From an uncultured Chlorobiota bacterium (GTDB lineage Bacteria; Bacteroidota; Bacteroidia; Bacteroidales; JAADGE01): a DNA stretch of 6,683 nucleotides. The translations under genes were made by a program, and so were the position numbers. The stretch covers positions 1 through 6,683 of the forward strand of contig CAMZKQ010000189.1 in NCBI GenBank assembly GCA_947311265.1. Reading direction: 5' to 3'. Positions 1 to 6,518 of the stretch are shown here, one piece after another. How positions within the stretch are numbered: the first letter of the stretch is position 1; the number at the start of each line of letters is the position of its first letter. Under the pieces are notes generated by a model, which made no database searches, had not been told where the DNA came from, and was given only the letters and a program-made list of their open reading frames with translations.

Positions 1-1178
1 CCGCCCAAAAAAGCTCCTACTAAAATCAATTTTAATTCGTCCTCTTCAAAAACAGGGTGAAGAAAGCCCTCAAACTCCTTTAAAGGTAGAGCCTTCATTT
101 TATCTGCCATTGTTTGGCAAAGGGCGAGTGCCTTTTCGGCATAGCCGAACGAAAAGGTAAGTGCAATGGGCAGCTCTTCGGCAAAGCGATAAGTCGCAAT
201 ATTTTTTATTATCTTTAATTTTTTTTCTAAGCCTAGCGAGTTTGTAATGCCAGAATATTCTTGGGTAGTATTATCGACCATTATGCCTATGTGTGTGGCG
301 ATTATTTCAGAAATACGAGTAGTATCGGGGCCTCTAAAAATGAAATCGAACATTCTTTCTGTAGTAACTACTTGGCTAGTAATAATTTCGGAGTATGAAG
401 TGGCGACTTCTACTTGGCGTTTAAAAAACAGTCCTTGTATTTTTAAGCCTAAAAATCTAAATTCTTTTACGGGTCTAAATATCATTTTTAATGCAAAAAA
501 ATTAGTACCATAGCCCACTACTATCCCCGAAACGGGTAGCATCCACCAAGGGCTGTAAACATAAAATATAGCCATCTGGATTAGCCCTAGCAGGAAGCCA
601 AAATATAAGCCCGAGCGTTCGATAAACTTAAATTCTTTTGCTCCAACTTCCAAAAAAATACGGTTAATTAATGCTTTATCGTCCATAAAAACAGAAACTG
701 CTAGTGCTTTTAAATCCAAAATCGACGAAATTTCGTGCTTTACATCGTTCATTAGATGAACAATAACTTCGGGGATTTGGCTTTCTGCTTTGGCGTATAT
801 TTTTTCTTTTTCGGCACTGGGTAAAACTCGCCACAAGAGTGGCGTTTGGGCAATCATCACTTCTTTTATTATCTGCCGAGAGAGTTTAGTTATTGCTGGT
901 TTTATACTTTCGTGGATTTTTTCAGGGTCTAACCTTAAAAATACCTCCTGAATATCAATCAACTTATCCGCCATTAACTCTACCGACATGGTCGCCATCT
1001 TTTTTGCTTTTGAAGGCACAATTCCTTGCCAGCCAAATGGTCTAACACCCACATATTCAAGCGGATAAAAAGTCATTTTTAGTGCCAGCAAATTGGTAGC
1101 CCAGCCTACAAAACCACTCACAAAAGGAATGGCAAGGAAAGGTAATAATTCGGGTATCTTACTAATCCAGTCGGGCAT
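1..1178 (-). CDS. DUF445 family membrane protein (C-terminus off the window)
   Basis: The reading frame stays open from an ATG at 1178 to the window edge, giving 392 residues with the 3' end missing. I recognise the DUF445 (YheB-like) family from the signature SGFVGWATNLLALKMTFYP at residues 21-39. A second copy, VVGYGTNFFALKMIFRP, sits at 220-236, and the segment near the edge (EEDELKLILVGAFLG, 378-392) is the usual C-terminal membrane part. Hydrophobic stretches lie at about 12-35, 190-230 and from 383 on. Between them are long charged, probably helical segments. The function of the family is not established, and this protein is probably an integral inner-membrane protein. AGGAAG at 1193-1188 lies 9 nt before the ATG and supports this start, which is unusual here because the other genes lack a clear Shine-Dalgarno. 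The candidate small RNA with its terminator lies just upstream and could be this gene's leader. Family call is confident; role unknown. Confidence 0.88.
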   Translation of the reverse strand, partial: MPDWISKIPELLPFLAIPFVSGFVGWATNLLALKMTFYPLEYVGVRPFGWQGIVPSKAKKMATMSVELMADKLIDIQEVFLRLDPEKIHESIKPAITKLSRQIIKEVMIAQTPLLWRVLPSAEKEKIYAKAESQIPEVIVHLMNDVKHEISSILDLKALAVSVFMDDKALINRIFLEVGAKEFKFIERSGLYFGFLLGLIQMAIFYVYSPWWMLPVSGIVVGYGTNFFALKMIFRPVKEFRFLGLKIQGLFFKRQVEVATSYSEIITSQVVTTERMFDFIFRGPDTTRISEIIATHIGIMVDNTTQEYSGITNSLGLEKKLKIIKNIATYRFAEELPIALTFSFGYAEKALALCQTMADKMKALPLKEFEGFLHPVFEEDELKLILVGAFLG

Positions 1179-1264
1179 AAAATGAGTCTTCCTAATAATT
1201 TTGCAATTTATACATTTTCTTTTTAAGAAGGAATTTTTATTACGAATAATAAGTCTATTCTACG

Positions 1265-1297
1265 AAAAAAAAGTCTGTTCTTAAAAGAACAGACTTT
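1265..1297 (-). terminator. Intrinsic terminator of the candidate small RNA
   Basis: On the minus strand AAAGTCTGTTC pairs perfectly with GAACAGACTTT around the loop TTTTAA. The T tract runs on for five more bases past the stem before CG. The tract lies on the minus-strand 3' side, so it ends leftward transcripts. It cannot be the terminator of the DUF5606 gene, which has its own at 1670-1701. Confidence 0.85.
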
Positions 1298-1356
1298 AGT
1301 TAACCGCCAAGTTAAATCTTTTAAGTGGAAAGTTGTTGAGCAACTATTTAAAAGAT
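1265..1356 (-). ncRNA. Candidate small RNA or attenuator leader
   Basis: A Bacteroidota-type promoter (TATATTTG box ending at 1361) points into about 90 nt that end in a strong intrinsic terminator. The predicted transcript starts near 1356-1353. It can fold into an outer 9-bp stem, ATCTTTTAA (1356-1348) with TTAAAAGAT (1324-1316), around an inner hairpin AGTTG-CTCAA-CAACT (1345-1331). A short TTAAC/GTTAA hairpin with loop TTGGCG follows, then the terminator stem. There is no credible ORF inside. It resembles no RNA family I can name. It could be an independent sRNA, or a leader controlling the DUF445 gene whose start is 87 nt past the terminator. The promoter and terminator are seen directly; transcription is inferred. 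Confidence 0.6.
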
Positions 1357-1360
1357 ATTG

Positions 1361-1392
1361 CAAATATAGATTAAAATTTAACTTGTTCCAAA
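1361..1392 (-). promoter_or_regulatory. Bacteroidota-type promoter for the candidate small RNA
   Basis: Read leftward, TTTG (1392-1389) is followed after 20 nt by TATATTTG (1368-1361) and then C. This matches the Bacteroidota primary sigma factor consensus of TTTG and TAnnTTTG separated by about 19 nt. Transcription should begin a few bases past 1361, at the 5' arm of the outer RNA stem. Confidence 0.65.
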
Positions 1393-1400
1393 TTCTAAAA

Positions 1401-1418
1401 TATGACAAAAGTATGACA
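1401..1418. repeat. TATGACA direct repeat, possible operator
   Basis: TATGACA occurs at 1401-1407 and again at 1412-1418, an 11-bp period, roughly one helical turn. The pair lies just upstream of the -33 box of the leftward promoter, centred about 55 bp before the likely start site. That is a normal place for an activator to bind. The repeats are short and the region is AT-rich, so chance is possible. The same stretch read leftward also contains TACTTTTG (1413-1406), which fits the -7 consensus but has no matching -33 box. Confidence 0.3.
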
Positions 1419-1473
1419 TTCTGTTTTTTTTACTAATATTCAAATTATCAAAAGAAATTACAATAATAAAATG

Positions 1474-1481
1474 TAAATTTA
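1474..1481 (+). promoter_or_regulatory. Possible relic -7 box of the hsdM remnant
   Basis: TAAATTTA, 24 bp before the hsdM start codon, resembles the TAnnTTTG box with the last base changed. No TTTG is seen at the expected distance upstream. It may be the weakened original promoter of the lost restriction-modification operon. Confidence 0.25.
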
Positions 1482-1505
1482 CCACTTAATAAAATAAATA
1501 AACAA

Positions 1506-1577
1506 ATGTTTGAACAAAGTTTTAAAAATATAGACGACATACTACATAAAGATGCAGGTTGTGGAAGCGAATTATAG
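1506..1577 (+). pseudogene. hsdM: 5' remnant of a type I restriction-modification methyltransferase gene (HsdM)
   Basis: An ATG at 1506 opens a 23-codon frame that begins MFEQSFKNIDDILHK, continues DAGCGSEL and stops at TAG (1575-1577). From memory this closely matches the very start of many HsdM subunits, where the sequence normally goes on with a DYIEQTSW-like motif and about 450 more residues. Here that continuation is absent: homology breaks off directly after SEL, and the next bases encode nothing I recognise in any frame. No S-adenosylmethionine-binding motif, NPPF motif, hsdS or hsdR is present. This is therefore the 5' stub of a deleted or excised type I R-M operon that was oriented opposite to all other genes here. 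A translated 23-residue peptide is possible but unlikely to function. The match rests on recall, not on a search. Confidence 0.75.
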
Positions 1578-1669
1578 TTGGGTATTAACGACCAATAAAG
1601 TGCCAATATTTACCGATTCTATTTGGTGTTAGTATAAGTTTAAGATAATATACAGGGGTAAATATCCAT
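1578..1669. other. Non-coding stretch after the hsdM break, nothing recognised
   Basis: These 92 bp join the hsdM stub to the terminator of the DUF5606 gene. All frames are short, no inverted repeat or target-site duplication typical of an insertion sequence is visible, and the translations do not match the end of HsdM, HsdS or HsdR as far as I recall. It probably includes the deletion junction. Confidence 0.4.
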
Positions 1670-1701
1670 AAAAAAGTCCCAACTTTTATTGGGACTTTTT
1701 T
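1670..1701. terminator. Bidirectional intrinsic terminator
   Basis: A perfect 13-bp inverted repeat, AAAAAAGTCCCAA (1670-1682) and TTGGGACTTTTTT (1689-1701), surrounds a 6-nt loop. The GTCCC core flanked by A and T runs makes it work in both directions. Leftward, it begins one base past the stop codon of the DUF5606 gene and ends that transcript. Rightward, it would end any transcript from the hsdM remnant. Confidence 0.92.
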
Positions 1702-1702
1702 A

Positions 1703-2188
1703 TTACTTTTTACTCTCTGTTTTTTTGGGTGTAGCTTTTTCTTGCGGTTCTTTTTTATCTTCCTTCTTTTCAGCAGGGAGTTCTTTTTCCTCTTTTGGTG
1801 AGTCTTCTAAATCGACAAGCCCAAGACTTTGTAGTAAGTTATACCACTGAAAAACACGCTTTATATCCGAGGTGTAAACTCGGTCTTTATCAAATTCAGG
1901 CAATACATCTGTAAAGTTTTCGAGCAGTTCTTTGGTTGAGGATTTGTGGCTAATTGCTTTTTGACCTTCAAATTTTTCAAAAATCTTTTTAAATACATCA
2001 AAAAGTTGCATATCACCTTCTTCGGTGTAGATAGAAATATCCTGCAATGCACTAATTTTTGCACTTGTAAAAGCGTGGATACGCTTTTTATCAGTCAGCG
2101 ATTCTATTATAATTCCGCTTCTTGTTTGGGAGACATGCCTGTAAAGTCCTGGTTTTCCAGAGATGGCTAAAATACCTTTTAAATCCAT
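1703..2188 (-). CDS. DUF5606 family protein
   Basis: This is a 161-residue soluble protein without signal peptide or membrane segment. The N-terminal third (MDLKGILAISGKPGLYRHVSQ, then SGIIIESLTDKKR and SAKISALQDISIYT) is the hallmark of the DUF5606 family, which I know only from Bacteroidota. This part looks like a small beta-rich domain. Residues about 60-125 are helical (FKKIFEKFEG, then IKRVFQWYNLLQSLGLVD). Residues from about 128 to the end are a low-complexity tail rich in Lys, Glu and Pro, probably disordered and variable in the family. The biochemical function is unknown. It is most likely a monocistronic gene: it has its own promoter box at 2255-2248 and ends directly in a strong terminator. 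No Shine-Dalgarno precedes the ATG; the upstream leader is A-rich, as usual in this phylum. A shorter overlapping frame at 1861-2064 is a shadow. Confidence 0.9.
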   Translation of the reverse strand: MDLKGILAISGKPGLYRHVSQTRSGIIIESLTDKKRIHAFTSAKISALQDISIYTEEGDMQLFDVFKKIFEKFEGQKAISHKSSTKELLENFTDVLPEFDKDRVYTSDIKRVFQWYNLLQSLGLVDLEDSPKEEKELPAEKKEDKKEPQEKATPKKTESKK

Positions 2189-2247
2189 AAGTATATTGTT
2201 TTTAATGAATGTACGAAAACGTATCGTGTTTTTTATTTTCGAGCCTA

Positions 2248-2255
2248 CAAATATA
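2248..2255 (-). promoter_or_regulatory. -7 box of the DUF5606 gene
   Basis: TATATTTG, read leftward, matches TAnnTTTG exactly and is identical to the -7 box of the candidate small RNA. It sits 59 nt before the DUF5606 start codon. No exact TTTG is seen about 20 nt upstream, where the sequence is TTTTACT-like. The untranslated leader would be about 50 nt and contains a small TACG-AAAA-CGTA inverted repeat at 2212-2223. Confidence 0.5.
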
Positions 2256-2320
2256 GGATTTTTTATTTTTTAGTAAAATAAAATAAGACTTTTATGTTTT
2301 AGAATTTAATATAAATCCTT

Positions 2321-3106
2321 TTATTCACAGCTAATATCTTGTAAATCAGCATTCCAGCAATTCCAACCGTAATCTTTAAATTTAAGAAAGTCTTTCACCC
2401 TTCCATTTTTGTTGCTTGTACTGTATTCTACTTCTATTAAATTATCTTTTTCTTTATTGTAAATGTGGTAAAATACATCTAAATCCGCATTGGCTACCGT
2501 ACCGTACGAAATATAAGCCCCTTTTTCTTTATCGCCAGAAACTGTGTTTGTATATTTAATGTTAAAAGTACCGTCATCTTCTTTGCTCCATATAATGGCT
2601 ATAAATGGTTTTGGGTTGCTTGGCTTTTCATTCAAATTCCAGCTACCACTACTGCCATCAATAGCACTAGTACCTGTGTACCAAAGGAAATCGGTGTAAT
2701 TTCCCGATTTTGAAATGTGCATTTCCCAGTCCACAACATCGTTATTTACAGTGCCGTAGAGTTTTGCGGTATATTCTTTATTTCCTCCGAAAGAGTAAGT
2801 CCACATCCAGCGGTTGGTTTCTTGCAAAACGGCTTCGTGGTTGAATGCCTCGTTAAACGAGGCCACAGGAACGGCAAGCCCTACGGCTAATATGGTGTTC
2901 CAAACTGTGATGTTAGCTGCCGCATGAAACCAGTTGGCCACGCCCTTTTGGCCTTGGCTGTTAAAGTCCGAAAAATCGGTACTCATAGATGAGCTTGGGG
3001 GTAAAACGGGTGCTACGCCAGCTTTGTCTTTTTTGCAAGCGTTTAGGCTTACTGTTAGCACAAGTATTAATGAGAAGGTGATTGATTTTAAAACGTATTT
3101 TTTCAT
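2321..3106 (-). CDS. Hypothetical outer-membrane or periplasmic lipoprotein
   Basis: This is a 261-residue protein I cannot assign to a named family. It starts with a lipoprotein signal: Lys2 and Lys3, a hydrophobic core (about 9-21) and the lipobox LNAC with lipidated Cys24, followed by KKDK. The +2 residue is Lys rather than Asp, which does not suggest inner-membrane retention. After a Ser/Pro-rich linker (about 30-45), residues about 55-95 are hydrophobic and Ala-rich (HAAANITVWNTILAVGLAVP). The rest looks like a beta-sheet domain rich in Trp, Tyr, Asn and Lys (WMWTYSFGGNKEY, DVVDWEMHISKSGNYTDF). Apart from Cys24 the only cysteines are Cys250 and Cys260 near the C-terminus, a possible disulphide. 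The gene follows the propeller gene by 59 bp on the same strand without an obvious terminator between, so they may be co-transcribed. I see no clear terminator after it. Start choice is firm because the ATG sits directly at the signal peptide. Confidence 0.85.
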   Translation of the reverse strand: MKKYVLKSITFSLILVLTVSLNACKKDKAGVAPVLPPSSSMSTDFSDFNSQGQKGVANWFHAAANITVWNTILAVGLAVPVASFNEAFNHEAVLQETNRWMWTYSFGGNKEYTAKLYGTVNNDVVDWEMHISKSGNYTDFLWYTGTSAIDGSSGSWNLNEKPSNPKPFIAIIWSKEDDGTFNIKYTNTVSGDKEKGAYISYGTVANADLDVFYHIYNKEKDNLIEVEYSTSNKNGRVKDFLKFKDYGWNCWNADLQDISCE

Positions 3107-3165
3107 GATTATTTAATTTATGGTTTTTATTTTAACAAAGAAACATAAAATCTAACAAATATTCA

Positions 3166-6100
3166 CTATTTTAGAGTCGGGATTCTACCTTTTGACCATG
3201 GGCTACCAATATTATTGGCTTTTTTCTGTAATTCCTCTGCTTTTTTTGCTAATTTATTTGTGTTCTCAATTTCAGAAGTGAGTATTTTTCGGGCTATTTT
3301 CAAATTATCTAGCATCGTTTGCGAAGGTGCACAAGTTACTTTCCATATCGCAAAAACGGTATCCGAAATTCGACTTTTCACACTCTGTGTTTGCCCTCCA
3401 TTGCGTTTAGCAATAGCCTTATCACCGTTCAAAATTATTTTAATTTTAGATATTTGATATAGAATTTTATCCACTTTTTGCAAGTCTTCCATAGTTGCTT
3501 TTGGGGTGTTTTTCAATGCAATTTTTAGGGTTCGCATTTCCATATCTAGTTCCGAAAGGTAGGCATTTAAGCCCACAAGGGCTTTGTATAATTCTTTTGC
3601 TTCTAGGCTAAATGTGTTTATTTTGAGTTTATCTTTTTCGGCAAAAGTGGCCAAATTGAGTGGCACGGCATTAAATGTTTGAGTAAGGTGCAGCTTTACT
3701 TCCTTACCCTCTACAATTTTAGATAGTTCTACGCTATACTTGCCGGGCATTACTGGCATTCCTGCTTTTTGGTTATGAAATTTTTTCTCGTTGTTTTTAT
3801 TGGCCACATCGGCAGAAAAAGAACGTAAGCCCCAGTTTACACGGTTTATACCTGCTTTGGCAGGTATTTCTATTCGCCGCACAATATTAGCTCCACTGTC
3901 CTTAATGGTAAATAAAAGCGTTGGTGGTATTTCTGCATCTTCGGCAGCTAATGCTTTAAAAGTAGGGTAGTCAATATCTCGCCCTTCTTTTATCGCTTTT
4001 TTTTCTTTTTCCTTACGGATATTTTTTTTTGTTTTGATTTTATCCTTTAAGTAGTAAGAAAATGTTGCTCCAAAAGCGGGATTTTTACCGGCATAATAGG
4101 TTGCCCCTTGCCCGTACTTTACGGCTGTTTGCACAAACATTTTTGCGTCTTTTACAGGAAATAAAAGGGCTTCTTTTTCCAAATCCTGCTTAGTTAGGTT
4201 TTGCAAAAGCGAATAGTCATCTAAAATATAAAAGCCTCGCCCAAAAGTGGCAATAGCAATATCGCATTCCCTTTTCTGTATTTTAATATCCCGCACGGCA
4301 ATAGTAGGTAAACCGGCTTTTAACTGTATCCATTTTTCGCCACCATCGAGTGTAAAAAACAGCCCAAATTCCGTGCCTACAAAAAGCAAGTTAGGGTTTT
4401 TAAAATCTTCTGCAATAGTATAAACAGTACCCCGCTCTGGCAGATTGCCAGTTATTGATTGCCATGATTTACCTTTGTCGGTGCTTTTTAATAAGTAAGG
4501 TTTCAAATCATTATTTTTCCGACCATCGAAGGCAGCGTAAACAGTATTTTCCTTATGTTCAGAAGCCAAAATGCAACTGACGTAAGTTTTTTCAGGCACT
4601 TTATTAAATTGAGTTTCTTTACGCCAGTTTTGCCCACCGTTTTCTGTTATGTTAATTAAACCGTCATCAGTACCAGCATATAATAGCCCTTCTTTTACAG
4701 GCGACTCCACAAGGGCAACAATATTTCCATAAATGGAAGTTGATGCGCTTTTGGCTACCGCTTCTGGGGGCTGCACTTTGCCCATTACTTTTAGTTTGTT
4801 GCGGTCTATACCACGGGTGAGGTCGGGGCTAATTACCTCCCATTTGTCGCCACGGTTGTTGCTTCGGAAAACTTTGTTGGCGGCAAAATAAAGCCTTTTG
4901 CCGTTGTGTGGACTGATAAGCATTGGGGCATTCCAGTTCCAAGTATAAATTTCGCCTTCTGGTGGGCTAGGCTTTATCTCGAAACGTTCGCCACTTTTTT
5001 TATCGTAGCGAACAAGCCAGCCATATTGGGCTTCGGAGTATAGAATGTCGGGGTTGTCGGGGTCAAAAGCAGCAAAAAAACCGTCGCCCCCACGGGTGGT
5101 TTTCCAATCAGCATTTACGATACCGAATTTGCTTATGGTCTGCGAAGGCCCCACCATGCTATTATTATCCTGCGTGCCTCCTGCTATATTGTAAAAGGGG
5201 TAGCTATTGTCTATCGCAATTCTGTAATATTGCGTTATTGGGAGGTTGGGCACATGCCGCCAATTTGTACCAAAATCGTAGGTGTCGTAAATGCCGCCAT
5301 CGCCACATATTATAAGGTGTTTTGTGTTTTTAGGATTAACCCAAAGGGCATGGTCATCGACGTGCTTTTGTTTGAGTCCAAAATTTTTCCAATTTTTACC
5401 ACCATCGAGCGAGTATTTGCTGTGGGTGTCCATTGAGTAAAGTTTATTGGGGTCTTTTGGGTCGGCATAAATTCGGTTGTAGTACATTGCTGCTCCGGCT
5501 GAATAGTTGCTCATTTTCGACCAAGATTCGCCTCTATTTGTGGAGCGGTAAGTACCGCCTTTGCTGTTTGGCAGTTCGATTATAGCATAAATATAGTCAG
5601 GGTTGGCGGGTGAAATTGTTAATCCAATTCTCCCCATATCGCCACCAGGCAAGCCCGATTTTAGTTTTCGCCAATCTTTACCTGCATCTTCGGATTTGTA
5701 GATAGCCGTTTCCGAGCCGCCGCCTATAAATGTCCAGGTACGCCTTCGGCGTTGGTAGCTTGCAGCATATAGTATATCTGGGTTTCGAGGGTCGAAAACA
5801 ACATCTGTAACGCCTGTATTTTCACTGATTTCTAGTATCTTTTTCCATGTTTTTCCGTTGTCTTCTGTTTTGTATAATCCACGCTCGCCGCCTTTGCCCC
5901 ATAGAGGGCCTTGTGCAGCTACATAAACGTGCGAATTTCTTGGGTCGATAATTACTCGCCCTATGTGTTCGGATTTTTTTAGCCCCATGTTTATAAACTT
6001 TTTTCCACCATCTGACGAGCGATAAATGCCATCGCCATAGCCGATTGCTCGTTGTCCGTTGTGCTCGCCAGTAGCCACCCATACTACGTTTGTGTTTCGG

Positions 6101-6417
6101 GGGTCGATAGCTACATCGGCAATGGAATAAGCACCATAATTTTCAAAAATAGGAAAGAAAGTGATGCCGTTGTTGGTAGTTTTCCAGACATTTCCTGCGG
6201 CAGCAGCAATGTAATATTCTGAAAAGTTATTGGGATTAACTTCGATGTCTGATATTCTACCCGAAGCATAGGCGGGGCCAATACTTCTAAATTTTAGTGC
6301 CGAAAATGTGCTTGATTTTAGTAACTCTTTTTTATCGTCGCCACTTTTCTGGGCATTTGCTAGAGCATAGTTAAATAGAAAAAGTGAAAGTATTAAAAAA
6401 TGTTTTATTGTGTTCAT
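3166..6417 (-). CDS. Exported VPS10/sortilin-like BNR-repeat beta-propeller protein
   Basis: This 1,083-residue protein belongs to the large exported 'glycosyl hydrolase' or VPS10-domain group common in Bacteroidota. A signal peptide ends near ANA|Q (residues 20-23). The family hallmark FRSIGPAYASGRISDIEVNP follows at 43-62. Residues about 60-735 carry eleven Asp-box motifs of the form S/T-x-D/N-x-G-x-x-W/F, near 80, 134, 184, 242, 292, 336, 379, 519, 591, 645 and 689, which fits two beta-propellers, as in GH74-like and sortilin-like folds. ATFGRGFYILDD (723-734) closes the propeller part. Next come a basic helical insert (about 790-815), a beta-sandwich-like region (IKDSGANIVRRIEIP to MPGKYSVEL, about 836-900) and a helical C-terminal region (about 930-1070). 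No C-terminal type IX sorting domain is visible, so it is probably periplasmic or otherwise exported. Many homologues are labelled sialidase or glycosidase, but no catalytic set can be verified here and the substrate is unknown. The cysteine-rich module of eukaryotic VPS10 proteins is absent. Confidence 0.9.
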   Translation of the reverse strand: MNTIKHFLILSLFLFNYALANAQKSGDDKKELLKSSTFSALKFRSIGPAYASGRISDIEVNPNNFSEYYIAAAAGNVWKTTNNGITFFPIFENYGAYSIADVAIDPRNTNVVWVATGEHNGQRAIGYGDGIYRSSDGGKKFINMGLKKSEHIGRVIIDPRNSHVYVAAQGPLWGKGGERGLYKTEDNGKTWKKILEISENTGVTDVVFDPRNPDILYAASYQRRRRTWTFIGGGSETAIYKSEDAGKDWRKLKSGLPGGDMGRIGLTISPANPDYIYAIIELPNSKGGTYRSTNRGESWSKMSNYSAGAAMYYNRIYADPKDPNKLYSMDTHSKYSLDGGKNWKNFGLKQKHVDDHALWVNPKNTKHLIICGDGGIYDTYDFGTNWRHVPNLPITQYYRIAIDNSYPFYNIAGGTQDNNSMVGPSQTISKFGIVNADWKTTRGGDGFFAAFDPDNPDILYSEAQYGWLVRYDKKSGERFEIKPSPPEGEIYTWNWNAPMLISPHNGKRLYFAANKVFRSNNRGDKWEVISPDLTRGIDRNKLKVMGKVQPPEAVAKSASTSIYGNIVALVESPVKEGLLYAGTDDGLINITENGGQNWRKETQFNKVPEKTYVSCILASEHKENTVYAAFDGRKNNDLKPYLLKSTDKGKSWQSITGNLPERGTVYTIAEDFKNPNLLFVGTEFGLFFTLDGGEKWIQLKAGLPTIAVRDIKIQKRECDIAIATFGRGFYILDDYSLLQNLTKQDLEKEALLFPVKDAKMFVQTAVKYGQGATYYAGKNPAFGATFSYYLKDKIKTKKNIRKEKEKKAIKEGRDIDYPTFKALAAEDAEIPPTLLFTIKDSGANIVRRIEIPAKAGINRVNWGLRSFSADVANKNNEKKFHNQKAGMPVMPGKYSVELSKIVEGKEVKLHLTQTFNAVPLNLATFAEKDKLKINTFSLEAKELYKALVGLNAYLSELDMEMRTLKIALKNTPKATMEDLQKVDKILYQISKIKIILNGDKAIAKRNGGQTQSVKSRISDTVFAIWKVTCAPSQTMLDNLKIARKILTSEIENTNKLAKKAEELQKKANNIGSPWSKGRIPTLK

Positions 6418-6436
6418 AGTTTGTTCGTTTTAAGCT

Positions 6437-6469
6437 TTAATTTTTACTTGAATTTAAAGTGAAAATTAA
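6437..6469. repeat. AT-rich inverted repeat upstream of the propeller gene
   Basis: TTAATTTTTACTT (6437-6449) and AAGTGAAAATTAA (6457-6469) form a 13-bp arm pair with one mismatch around a 7-nt centre. It lies 19-52 bp before the start codon of the propeller gene and about 50 bp after the stop of the thioredoxin-like gene. No T tract follows on the minus strand, so it is not a clear terminator. It could be an operator or a 5'-leader hairpin. No TAnnTTTG box was found in this 101-bp gap. Confidence 0.35.
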
Positions 6470-6518
6470 TTGTGGTATTTATTTCTCTGTAGTTTTCTTG
6501 CAGTAATAAAGTGGCTAT

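Noticed and set aside
247..513. 88-residue plus-strand ORF
   Set aside because: It lies entirely antisense to the well-supported DUF445 coding region and resembles no family.
1223..1408. 61-residue minus-strand ORF covering the small RNA region
   Set aside because: Its frame runs through the promoter boxes and straight across the terminator stem, the composition is that of translated AT-rich non-coding DNA, and no domain is recognisable.
2256..2320. Possible terminator after the lipoprotein gene
   Set aside because: Only weak all-A/T complementarity (TTTTATTTT with AAAATAAAA) is present, with no GC core and no T tract after it on the minus strand.
3107..3165. Promoter for the lipoprotein gene (TTTCTTTG at 3143-3136)
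   Set aside because: It misses the TA of the TAnnTTTG box and no TTTG lies at the proper distance. Co-transcription with the upstream gene is at least as likely.
5822..6082. 86-residue minus-strand ORF inside the propeller gene
   Set aside because: It is a frame-shifted shadow of the Asp-box region, with a Trp/Arg-rich composition caused by the real frame's codons.
3166..6417. Calling the propeller protein a sialidase
   Set aside because: Asp boxes are shared by many non-sialidase propellers. The FRIP-like N-terminal motif and arginine triad of sialidases are not evident; the GRIP near the C-terminus is in the wrong place.
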